This document shows, in pieces, positions 57,089 through 64,000 of a stretch of 64,000 nucleotides of DNA; position 1 is the first letter of the stretch, and every line of letters begins with the position of its first letter. The translations under genes were made by a program, and so were the position numbers. Under the pieces are notes generated by a model that was not told the DNA's origin, made no database searches, and saw nothing but the letters and a program-made list of their open reading frames with translations. Source of the stretch: Rhizobium sp. BK602 (GTDB taxonomy: Bacteria; Pseudomonadota; Alphaproteobacteria; Rhizobiales; Rhizobiaceae); assembly GCF_014195095.1 (NCBI RefSeq), contig NZ_JACIBC010000001.1, positions 930,001 through 994,000 on the forward strand, read 5' to 3'.

Positions 57089-58792
57089 CTATTCAAGGAA
57101 CGTCATTGGGTTGACCGGGGCCGAATTCTTGCGGACTTCGAAGTGAAGCTGCGGCTGCTGGACGTCGCCGCTCATGCCGGAGGTCGCGAGCGTCTGGCCG
57201 CGCTGGACCTTCTGGCCGCGGGCGACGCTGAGCGCGTCGGCATGGCCGTAGACCGTGACCGTACCGTCATCGTGGCGAACCAGGACCGTATTGCCGAGCT
57301 GCTTCAGGCCATTGCCGGCATAGATGACGACGCCGTTTTCGGCAGCCTTGATCGGCGTACCCGACGGAACCGAGATATCGATGCCGTCATTGCGGCTGCC
57401 GTTGACGTTGGAGCCGTAGCCGGCGATGACCGCGCCACGGACCGGCCAGCGATACTTGCCGATGCCGGTTGCTTCCGGTGCGTCGGCGGATACGTCGGAC
57501 TTGTTGGCGGCGTCGCTGACCGACTGCGTCGGTGCGATGCTGGCCACGGCCTGCGGCTTGGAAGCGTCAGCATCGGCGGCACTTGCGACCTTGGCGCTGA
57601 CCTTCGTAACCGGTTTTGCGTCCTGCTGAACAGCGGCCTGCTTTTCGACAACCGGAGCGGCCACCGATTTCGCCGCCGACTTCTGGGGCTCGATGGAGGC
57701 GGTCTTGATCGCATCCGCACCGTTGCCCTGCAGGTGCAGCGTCTGGCCGACACGGATGCCGTCGCCCGACTGCAAGCGGTTTGCCTGTTTCAGTTCATCG
57801 ACGCTCACACCGGTGTTCCGGGCAATCCTGGCGAGAGAGTCGCCCGGCTTGACCACATAGGTGCCGTCGCCCTTCGGCAGCGGGCCTTTGCCGTTGCCAG
57901 CGGCAAGCTTGCCAGGCTCCGCGAGGCCGGCCTGCGATTTGCCGCGCAGCTGACCGTTGGACGGCAGTACGACCGCATCCTGCTCCGGCGCCTTGGCGGG
58001 GCCGGGCATCTTGCCACCCCTTGAGAGATCGGTCGCTTCCGAAGCAACCTTTGCTGGGCTCGGAGCGCCCGTACCGTTCATGGTGGGAATGATGATCTGC
58101 TGGCCGGGCTGCGCGCCAGCGCCGTTTCTCAGGCCGTTGGCCCGCAGGATTTCCTTTTCCGGCACACCGTAGCGGCGGGACAGGAGAGCGACGCTCTCGC
58201 CGGGGCGTAGCGTTACGCTCGGAGCATTGACGGTCGTCCAGCCGGAAGAGTTCGCGGCAGAGGCCCCAGCGTCCTTGACGACGCCAGCCGAAGCCGTATC
58301 CGGCGCGAGCGTCGGCTCCATGCGGGTAGCGGCCTTGTTGCGCGATGCCGGGAAAGGCTGCGCGAGCGCCTGCCCCTCGGCAACCGGCGCCGGGCGCTGC
58401 CGTGCCGGCGATGTGCTGGGGGCGGCAAGCTCGGAGCGCTGGATGGCGACGGGCGCGGTCGATACCCGGGCGCTGGAATAGGAAGGATTGTAACCGGCTG
58501 GAGAGTTCGGATAGGTCCGACGCACCGGCGCGTTCTGTTGCGAATAATCCTGCTGCTGGTAGCCGCCATCCTGGGCGACATCAGCTCTTGGAACAGGATC
58601 GCCGTCCGGGCCGTTCAGGGCGCCGCCGCGATTGATCGAGCCTGTCATCGTGCTTCGATCCGGCGAACTGGAGAAAAGCCCGCTGAAACGGGTCGTGTCC
58701 GAACTGCAAGCTGTCGCGGTGCTCGCCAAGAGAATGGCCACCAGGACTTTCCCTGCCGATTTACCGTAGTTTGAAGAAAGACTGAAACCCAT
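57089..58792 (-). CDS. NlpD/DipM-like LysM and degenerate M23 peptidase-domain protein
   Basis: A 567-residue exported protein. It has an N-terminal signal with Cys at TATAC, suggesting a lipoprotein. Two LysM domains follow (APSVTLRPGESVALLSRRYGV and TYVVKPGDSLARIARNTGV), then a C-terminal M23/LytM domain. In that domain the first metal-binding His of LytM is replaced (NDGIDIS instead of HxGID) and the HxH pair reads QLH. The domain is therefore probably inactive and may activate amidases, as NlpD and DipM do. Pcm, surE and serS lie upstream on the same strand. Confidence 0.9.
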   Translation of the reverse strand: MGFSLSSNYGKSAGKVLVAILLASTATACSSDTTRFSGLFSSSPDRSTMTGSINRGGALNGPDGDPVPRADVAQDGGYQQQDYSQQNAPVRRTYPNSPAGYNPSYSSARVSTAPVAIQRSELAAPSTSPARQRPAPVAEGQALAQPFPASRNKAATRMEPTLAPDTASAGVVKDAGASAANSSGWTTVNAPSVTLRPGESVALLSRRYGVPEKEILRANGLRNGAGAQPGQQIIIPTMNGTGAPSPAKVASEATDLSRGGKMPGPAKAPEQDAVVLPSNGQLRGKSQAGLAEPGKLAAGNGKGPLPKGDGTYVVKPGDSLARIARNTGVSVDELKQANRLQSGDGIRVGQTLHLQGNGADAIKTASIEPQKSAAKSVAAPVVEKQAAVQQDAKPVTKVSAKVASAADADASKPQAVASIAPTQSVSDAANKSDVSADAPEATGIGKYRWPVRGAVIAGYGSNVNGSRNDGIDISVPSGTPIKAAENGVVIYAGNGLKQLGNTVLVRHDDGTVTVYGHADALSVARGQKVQRGQTLATSGMSGDVQQPQLHFEVRKNSAPVNPMTFLE

Positions 58793-58962
58793 GACTCGAC
58801 CCACTAGAGACGCAACTGTTTATGGGTCGATTAAAGCGCGTTAATCTTACCATGCGGTTAAAGCACTGGTGTCGCATGTGTTTTTTTGAGGAATTGCTAA
58901 CCATAGAAAACGAATCCGCCGCGCATCCGGGATACGCGGCGGCTATCGATCCAAATTTGGTC

Positions 58963-59616
58963 TCAAAGATAGGAAGCGAGCAGCGGCACGATCGGCTGAT
59001 ACGGAACCTCGAAAAGTTCCTCCCGCTCGAAGCGGCTGCCGGTCTTGGTGAGTCGCACCATGCGGCATTCCGTCTCCGACAGCATCAACGGCGCGATCAT
59101 CGATCCGCCGGATACCAGTTGTTCGGCATAGAAGCGCGGCATGGCGCTGAAAGCCGATGTCACCAGGATGCGATCGAACGTGCCCTCGCCCGGCAAGCCG
59201 GCGCTGCCATCGGCCTGACGGATGATGACGTTGCGCAGACCGAGCGCATCCATGCGCTGCTGCGCCGTCGTGGTCAGGGTCTTGTAGCGATCGACCGTCA
59301 GCACCCGCTCGACGATGCGGCCCATGACGGCGGCCGTGAAGCCGCTGCCGGTTCCGATTTCGAGAACGCGGTGCCCGGGCTTGATCTTCAAGGCGTGCAG
59401 AAGGCGAACGACCAGATCCACGCCTTCCATGAAGGCGCCGCACTCGATCGGGATCGTACGGCTGGAATAGGCATCGTCGGCGAACTGAGCCGGCACGAAG
59501 GGCAGACGCGGCGTCTGTTCGACGGCCGTGAGAAGGTCGATATCCAAGATGCCTTCGGCGCGCAGCCGCAACACAACGGCTGCAAAGCCTTCCTTCTCGA
59601 CCAAACGAGGTGTCAA
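58963..59616 (-). CDS. pcm: Protein-L-isoaspartate O-methyltransferase
   Basis: A 217-residue SAM methyltransferase that repairs isoaspartyl residues in proteins. The nucleotide motif [11 protein letters not shown] near residue 95 and the active-site region [16 protein letters not shown] are present. The start is a TTG at 59616 overlapping the surE stop (TTGA), with GGAGTAGCGGA upstream; no ATG gives a plausible N-terminus. The pair surE-pcm is conserved in proteobacteria. Confidence 0.92.
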   Translation of the reverse strand: MTPRLVEKEGFAAVVLRLRAEGILDIDLLTAVEQTPRLPFVPAQFADDAYSSRTIPIECGAFMEGVDLVVRLLHALKIKPGHRVLEIGTGSGFTAAVMGRIVERVLTVDRYKTLTTTAQQRMDALGLRNVIIRQADGSAGLPGEGTFDRILVTSAFSAMPRFYAEQLVSGGSMIAPLMLSETECRMVRLTKTGSRFEREELFEVPYQPIVPLLASYL

Positions 59617-60386
59617 TCCGCTACTCCATACCCGAGCGCCCGCGCCACGCGGTCTTGCGCCGAATAATCCGTCAAATCGAGTTTCAAAGGAGTTACCGAA
59701 ATACGATTTTGTTTCAGCGCGTGGATATCCGTGCCGGGGCGAAAGATGCCGCTACGCTCGCCGAAACGCAGCCAGTAGTAAGGAAAGCCGCGGCCATCGG
59801 CGCGCTCATCGACCTGCAGATTGAAGGCGAGATTGCCCTGCGCGGTGACTTCCGTGCCGGAGACTTCCTCCGGCTTGCAGTTCGGAAAATTGAGGTTGAG
59901 AAACGTGCCTTCGGGCAGGTCGACATCGATGAGCTTGGCGATCAGGGCCGGCGCGTGCGCCTCCACCACATCCCACGGCACGACACGCGTGCCGTTCTCG
60001 CGCACATAGGCCTGGCTCAGCGCAAAGGAACGCACGCCCTGCAGCGTACCCTCGATTGCACCGGCGATCGTCCCCGAATAGGTGACGTCATCGGCGACAT
60101 TGGAACCGGCATTGACGCCCGACAGCACCAGATCGGGCTTGATGTCCATGACTTGGCGGATACCCATGATGACGCAATCGGTCGGCGTGCCGCGCAACGC
60201 ATAATGCTTGTCGGAGATCTTGCGAAGACGCAGCGGCTCCGAGAGGCTCAGCGAATGCGCCAAGCCGCTTTGATCCGTTTCCGGCGCGACGATCCACACA
60301 TCGTCGGACATGGTGCGGGCAATGCGCTCCAACGTTGCCAGTCCTTCGGCATGAATGCCGTCGTCGTTGGTCAGAAGTATCCGCAT
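59613..60386 (-). CDS. surE: 5'/3'-nucleotidase SurE
   Basis: A 257-residue survival protein with nucleoside monophosphate phosphatase activity. The N-terminal metal motif [16 protein letters not shown] carries the Asp pair at residues 8-9. [15 protein letters not shown] and [27 protein letters not shown] are typical. The start at 60386 is chosen; five further residues are possible. It lies between serS and pcm, overlapping the pcm start by 4 bases and beginning 16 bases after the serS stop. Confidence 0.96.
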   Translation of the reverse strand: MRILLTNDDGIHAEGLATLERIARTMSDDVWIVAPETDQSGLAHSLSLSEPLRLRKISDKHYALRGTPTDCVIMGIRQVMDIKPDLVLSGVNAGSNVADDVTYSGTIAGAIEGTLQGVRSFALSQAYVRENGTRVVPWDVVEAHAPALIAKLIDVDLPEGTFLNLNFPNCKPEEVSGTEVTAQGNLAFNLQVDERADGRGFPYYWLRFGERSGIFRPGTDIHALKQNRISVTPLKLDLTDYSAQDRVARALGYGVAD

Positions 60387-60401
60387 CGCCCCACCGATCA
60401 A

Positions 60402-61685
60402 TTATGCTGCTTTTTCGATCCTCTTCAGACCACCCATATATGGCAGCAGTGCGTCCGGAATAGTCACCGAACCATCATCATTGAGATAATTCTCAAGAAC
60501 CGCGATCAGGCAGCGACCGACGGCCGTGCCCGAACCGTTGAGCGTATGGACGAATTTCGTCGCCTTGTCGTCCTTGCCGCGATAGCGCGCATTCATGCGC
60601 CGCGCCTGGAAATCGCCGCAGACGGAGCAGGAGGAAATCTCGCGATAGGTATCCTGCCCCGGCAGCCAGACTTCGAGGTCATAGGTCTTGCGCGCACCGA
60701 AGCCCATGTCGCCGGTCGACAGCGTCATGACACGGTAATGCAGGCCGAGGCGCTTCAGCACCTCCTCGGCGCAGGCCGTCATGCGCTCGTGCTCGGCGAT
60801 CGAGCTTTCGGCATCGGTGATGGAAACGAGCTCACACTTCCAGAATTGATGCTGGCGCAGCATGCCGCGCGTGTCGCGTCCGGCCGAGCCCGCTTCCGAG
60901 CGGAAAGACGGCGTCAGCGCGGTGAAGCGCAGCGGCAGCTTTTCCTGATCGAGGATATCACCGGCGACGAGATTGGTCAGCGTCACCTCGGCGGTCGGGA
61001 TCAGCCAGCGGCCATCCGTGGTTTTGAATGAGTCCTCGGCAAATTTCGGCAGCTGGCCGGTGCCGAACATGGTTTCGGCGCGCACCATCAGCGGCGAACT
61101 GACTTCGGTATAGCCATGTTCGCCGGTATGCAGGTCGATCATGAACTGGCCAAGCGCACGCTCCAGGCGGGCAAGCTGCGAGGTCAGAACCGTGAAGCGC
61201 GAGCCGGAAAGCTTGGCGGCGCGCTCGAAATCCATATAGCCGAGCGCCTCGCCGATCTCGAAATGCTCCAGCGCCTTATGATTCCAAGTGGGCTTTGCGC
61301 CCCATGCATGCTTGACGACATTGTCATGCTCGTCCTTGCCGACCGGCACGTCGTCGAGCGGAATATTGGGAATGCGCGACAGGGCGTCGTTGAGCTCGGC
61401 CGACAGCACGCGCTCTTCTTCCTCCGCCGCCGGCAGCGAGGTCTTGATCTCGGCGACTTCGGCCTTCAGCTTCTCGGCAAGCTCGGTATTCTTCTGCGCC
61501 ATGGCCGCGCCGATCTCCTTGGAGGCGGCGTTGCGGCGGGACTGCAGATCCTGAACGGACTGGATGACGGAGCGGCGCTTCTCATCGAGTGCGATGAGGT
61601 TTTGCGACAAGGGCTCGGCACCGCGCTTGGCAAGCGCCGCATCCAGAGCCTCGGCATTCTCACGAATCCATTTGATATCAAGCAT
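60402..61685 (-). CDS. serS: Serine-tRNA ligase
   Basis: A 427-residue class II seryl-tRNA synthetase. The N-terminal coiled-coil arm ([22 protein letters not shown] onward) binds tRNA-Ser. The class II motifs follow: motif 2 ([29 protein letters not shown]) and motif 3 ([18 protein letters not shown]). It is upstream of surE on the same strand and follows tatC after 100 bases. Confidence 0.97.
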   Translation of the reverse strand: MLDIKWIRENAEALDAALAKRGAEPLSQNLIALDEKRRSVIQSVQDLQSRRNAASKEIGAAMAQKNTELAEKLKAEVAEIKTSLPAAEEEERVLSAELNDALSRIPNIPLDDVPVGKDEHDNVVKHAWGAKPTWNHKALEHFEIGEALGYMDFERAAKLSGSRFTVLTSQLARLERALGQFMIDLHTGEHGYTEVSSPLMVRAETMFGTGQLPKFAEDSFKTTDGRWLIPTAEVTLTNLVAGDILDQEKLPLRFTALTPSFRSEAGSAGRDTRGMLRQHQFWKCELVSITDAESSIAEHERMTACAEEVLKRLGLHYRVMTLSTGDMGFGARKTYDLEVWLPGQDTYREISSCSVCGDFQARRMNARYRGKDDKATKFVHTLNGSGTAVGRCLIAVLENYLNDDGSVTIPDALLPYMGGLKRIEKAA

Positions 61686-61716
61686 CGTCGTTCCGCGTCG
61701 TTAGACATGACTATAA

Positions 61717-61740
61717 CTCCGACCGAAAATTCGGTCGGAG
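61717..61740. other. Perfect hairpin between tatC and serS
   Basis: CTCCGACCGA and TCGGTCGGAG are perfectly complementary around an AAAT loop. No T-run follows on either strand, so it is more likely an mRNA-processing or partial attenuation element than a terminator. Confidence 0.7.
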
Positions 61741-61785
61741 ATCGAATTGGCACCCCCCTATGGAAGGACGTTTCCGACCTGCCGC

Positions 61786-62613
61786 TTAGACATTATCCGT
61801 CTTGGCGACATCGGAGGTCTCGCCATTCTCCTCGAGCGCTTGCCGGGCACGCTGGCGCTCCACGAGTCGCGCCGCGTAAATGGAAATCTCGTAGAGAAGG
61901 ATCGTCGGCAGTGCAAGGCCGATCTGTGACATCGGGTCCGGCGGCGTCAGCACGGCAGCAACGATGAAGGCGAAGACGATGGCAAACTTGCGCTTCTCCG
62001 CCAGCCATGTCGAGGTCAAGAGGCCGACACGTGCCAGCAGCGTAGTGACCACCGGCAGCTGGAAGACGAGACCGAAGGAGAAGACGAGCGTCATGATCAG
62101 GCTCAGATATTCCGAGACCTTCGGCATCAGCGCGATCGCCACCTGGCCCTCACCGGGCGCCTGCTGCATCTTCAGGAAGAACCACATCACCATGGGGGTG
62201 AAGAAGAAATAAACGAGCGCCGCCCCCATCAGGAACAGCACGGGCGATGCGATCAGGAACGGCAGGAAAGCCGCCCGCTCATTCTTGTAAAGGCCCGGCG
62301 CCACAAACTTGTAGATCTGCGCAGCGATGATCGGGAACGCGATCACCAGCGCGCCGAACATGGCGACCTTCACCTGCGTGAAGAAGAACTCCTGCGGCGC
62401 GGTATAGATCAATTCGGCCTTGGCGAGATCGAGACCAGCCCAGACCACGGCCCATTTATAGGGATAGACCAGGTAGTTGAAGAGATGCTTGGCGACCGCG
62501 AAGCATCCGATGAAGGCAATGAAAAAGGCGGCCAGCGACCATATGAGCCGCGTGCGCAATTCCATGAGGTGCTCGATAAGCGGCTGGGGCTTATCGTCGA
62601 TATCACCCGTCAT
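61786..62613 (-). CDS. tatC: Sec-independent protein translocase TatC
   Basis: A 275-residue six-span membrane protein, the signal-recognition core of the twin-arginine export system. Family sequence PLIEHLMELRTRLIWS at the start and AAVLTPPDPMSQIGLALP near the end are intact. The ATG at 62613 overlaps the tatB stop by 4 bases (ATGA), so translation is coupled. Confidence 0.96.
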   Translation of the reverse strand: MTGDIDDKPQPLIEHLMELRTRLIWSLAAFFIAFIGCFAVAKHLFNYLVYPYKWAVVWAGLDLAKAELIYTAPQEFFFTQVKVAMFGALVIAFPIIAAQIYKFVAPGLYKNERAAFLPFLIASPVLFLMGAALVYFFFTPMVMWFFLKMQQAPGEGQVAIALMPKVSEYLSLIMTLVFSFGLVFQLPVVTTLLARVGLLTSTWLAEKRKFAIVFAFIVAAVLTPPDPMSQIGLALPTILLYEISIYAARLVERQRARQALEENGETSDVAKTDNV

Positions 62614-63275
62614 GCCTCGTCCTTCTTCTTAGGCGTTGTTTTGCTGGCCGTGCGCTTCTTCGCAGCCGCTGCTGGTACATCGGCGCCGGCTGCGGCGACC
62701 TTGGCGCGCGGTGCCCGCTTCGGCTTTTCCGTGACGACCGGTGTAACGACTACGGCCGCCACTTCGTCGACCTTGGCCGGCGCCTTCGCCCGAGGCTTGC
62801 GAGCCGGCTTCGGCTTGGTAACAGCTTCCGCAGATGCGACAGCGGGTGCCGCCGCGGCCACCGTTGGAGCCACAGTCGCGGCGGGAACGGTCGGCGGCGT
62901 TTCCGGCAGACCGAGGCTAGGCTCGGTCATCGGTTCGGATGGCAACGGCGTGGCGGCTACGGGCTTGTCGATCGTCGTCGAACGCTGAAGGTCCGCCTTG
63001 ATGTCGTTGCCCATCTGCCGCAGCGGGTTCATGGCCTCGCGCAACGAATTGACCGGATTGAGTTTTTGCGCGTCTGAGATCGTCTGACGCACATCGTCCA
63101 GATCCGCCTCGCGCATGGCCTCATCGAACTGCGCACGAAACTCGCCCGCGACCTTGCGGGCGCGCGCTGTCATTTTGCCGATCGTCCGTAAGGTTGCGGG
63201 CAGCTCCTTAGGGCCAATGACCACAAGCGCCACAACGGCGATAACCACCAGCTCGGACCAGCCTACGTCGAACAT
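62610..63275 (-). CDS. tatB: Sec-independent protein translocase TatB
   Basis: A 221-residue single-span protein: the membrane segment and following amphipathic helix (MFDVGWSELVVIAVVALVVIGPKELPATLRTIG) match TatB. The rest is a long, low-complexity Ala/Pro/Lys tail (PKPARKPRAKAPAKVDEVAA), longer than in enterobacteria but usual in rhizobia. It overlaps tatC by 4 bases. Confidence 0.94.
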   Translation of the reverse strand: MFDVGWSELVVIAVVALVVIGPKELPATLRTIGKMTARARKVAGEFRAQFDEAMREADLDDVRQTISDAQKLNPVNSLREAMNPLRQMGNDIKADLQRSTTIDKPVAATPLPSEPMTEPSLGLPETPPTVPAATVAPTVAAAAPAVASAEAVTKPKPARKPRAKAPAKVDEVAAVVVTPVVTEKPKRAPRAKVAAAGADVPAAAAKKRTASKTTPKKKDEA

Positions 63276-63330
63276 GAAAAGGCTCCTGGGCCGACAGCAG
63301 GCCTTTCAGCCCGCGGCGTGCCCGACATGA

Positions 63331-63534
63331 TTACTTCGTTTCGTCGGCCTTATGCTCGACCGTGCGGGACGTTGTCGTCTGCGCCGTCGTGTCTTCGTCG
63401 TCGTTCATGCCCTTTTTGAAGCTCTTGATGCCCTTGGCGACGTCACCCATGAGCTCCGGGATCTTCCCACGACCGAACAACAACAGCGCGATGGCCAGGA
63501 CGATGAGCCAGTGCCATATGCTTAGAGAACCCAT
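63331..63534 (-). CDS. tatA: Sec-independent protein translocase TatA
   Basis: A 67-residue protein with a single membrane span and amphipathic helix ([31 protein letters not shown] then [15 protein letters not shown]), the pore-forming component. The ATG at 63534 follows TTGGGAGTTATCGCA; 22 more upstream in-frame residues are not plausible. tatB begins 55 bases downstream on the same strand. Confidence 0.95.
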   Translation of the reverse strand: MGSLSIWHWLIVLAIALLLFGRGKIPELMGDVAKGIKSFKKGMNDDEDTTAQTTTSRTVEHKADETK

Positions 63535-63728
63535 TGCGATAACTCCCAATTTCAATGTCATCTCGATGTAAGACGTTTGCGAATGTTTTTCAAACACCAA
63601 AATGCACTGGATCGGCGCTTATGGGGATAGTGCGCACCGATACCAGAGCCAAACGTCTCCAACCCGGGAGAATGACATCCATATTCGCATTCACTAATGG
63701 CGAAAGCGAGACGCGGCGCGCGATTGTG

Positions 63729-63749
63729 AAAAAAGCCCGGCCGGGGCTG
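63729..63749 (-). terminator. Terminator after scpB
   Basis: On the minus strand AGCCC and GGGCT pair around CGGCC and are followed by TTTTTTCAC, 37 bases past the scpB stop. The stem is short, so termination may be partial. Confidence 0.6.
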
Positions 63750-63785
63750 GATCGATTCCAAATACCCCATAGACCGGGACAAGGC

Positions 63786-64000
63786 CTATTCGTCCGAACC
63801 GCCGCTCGGCGCCAGGAGGCCCAGTTCCTCCAGATCCAATTGCGTGATCGGATCTTCGTCTTCGGTCAATTCATCACTCATCAGCGGCGACGGCACGTTG
63901 AAATTGGCCGGGATGCGGCCGGACAGCAGCCCCGCCCCTTTCAGCTCCTCGAGGCCGGGCAGATCGCGCAGCTCTTCAAGGCCGAAATGATCGAGGAAAT
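63786..64000 (-). CDS. scpB: Segregation and condensation protein B (C-terminal part)
   Basis: The last 71 residues of ScpB are visible (FLDHFGLEELRDLPGLEELKGAGLL, ending LGLLAPSGGSDE). ScpB joins ScpA and SMC in the condensin-like complex that compacts and segregates the chromosome. The end is followed by a terminator and then the tatA region. The N-terminal part lies outside the window. Confidence 0.9.
   Translation of the reverse strand, partial: FLDHFGLEELRDLPGLEELKGAGLLSGRIPANFNVPSPLMSDELTEDEDPITQLDLEELGLLAPSGGSDE

Overview
The window is 64 kb of chromosomal core DNA from an alphaproteobacterium of the Rhizobiaceae, most likely a Rhizobium species. The basis is GC-rich coding with strong GC3 bias, the rhizobial gene orders frr-pyrH-tsf-rpsB, aapJQMP, clpS-clpA, hom-aminotransferase and tatABC-serS-surE-pcm, paired DUF1127 small genes, an EipB homologue, and dispersed RIME-like intergenic repeats. 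No prophage, plasmid, integron or CRISPR signature was seen. Species assignment is not possible from the text alone.

Layout. 1-5904 (minus): envelope and translation block rseP(partial)-cdsA-uppS-frr-pyrH-tsf-rpsB. 6106-10327: EipB-like protein, then a translationally coupled RidA / glycerophosphodiesterase / FemAB-like trio, HIT and Dabb proteins. 10520-14654: clpA, clpS, a phasin and a DUF3126 protein. 14785-20149: cysE, an enoyl-CoA hydratase, an alpha/beta hydrolase, an NDUFS6-like zinc protein, a FAD monooxygenase and metC. 20526-24783: the general amino-acid ABC transporter aapJQMP. 24934-27179: a small conserved protein, an Lrp/LysE divergent pair, a tiny membrane ORF and a P-loop kinase-like protein. 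27304-31514: tRNA-Arg, an NDUFS4-like protein, tRNA-Pro, DUF192, a double cold-shock protein, glyoxalase I, a lipoprotein with a disputed start and three tRNA-Glu genes. 31575-36700 (minus): recJ, hom, an aminotransferase and a SHOCT-like lipoprotein. 36860-43535 (plus): phaC, sfsA, map, radC, a tyrosine-phosphatase-like protein and sthA. 43567-44096: an interrupted DUF559 gene between inverted palindromes. 44186-47923 (minus): trigger factor, tRNA-Leu and a GDYXXLXY/DUF2157 pair. 48245-49454: an anti-Shine-Dalgarno sRNA of the alpha-r14/NfeR1 type beside two DUF1127 genes. 49515-64000: trmFO, the yajC-secDF-NDUFAF3-like-NDUFAF6-like group, a DUF815 ATPase, an NlpD-like protein, pcm-surE-serS, tatCBA and the end of scpB.

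Themes. Several genes serve envelope biogenesis and export (rseP, cdsA, uppS, EipB, secDF/yajC, tat, the NlpD-like protein). Four unlinked genes belong to families tied to respiratory complex I in mitochondria (NDUFS6-, NDUFS4-, NDUFAF3- and NDUFAF6-like). Polyhydroxybutyrate metabolism is represented by phaC and a phasin, each preceded by a TGC/GCA-rich inverted repeat. The most interesting non-coding or unusual items are the triple CCTCCTCCC-loop sRNA, the DUF559 gene with an in-frame TGA between inverted palindromes, three tRNA-Glu genes each with its own TTGYGG-N17-TATAWG promoter, and the mosaic RIME-like repeats.
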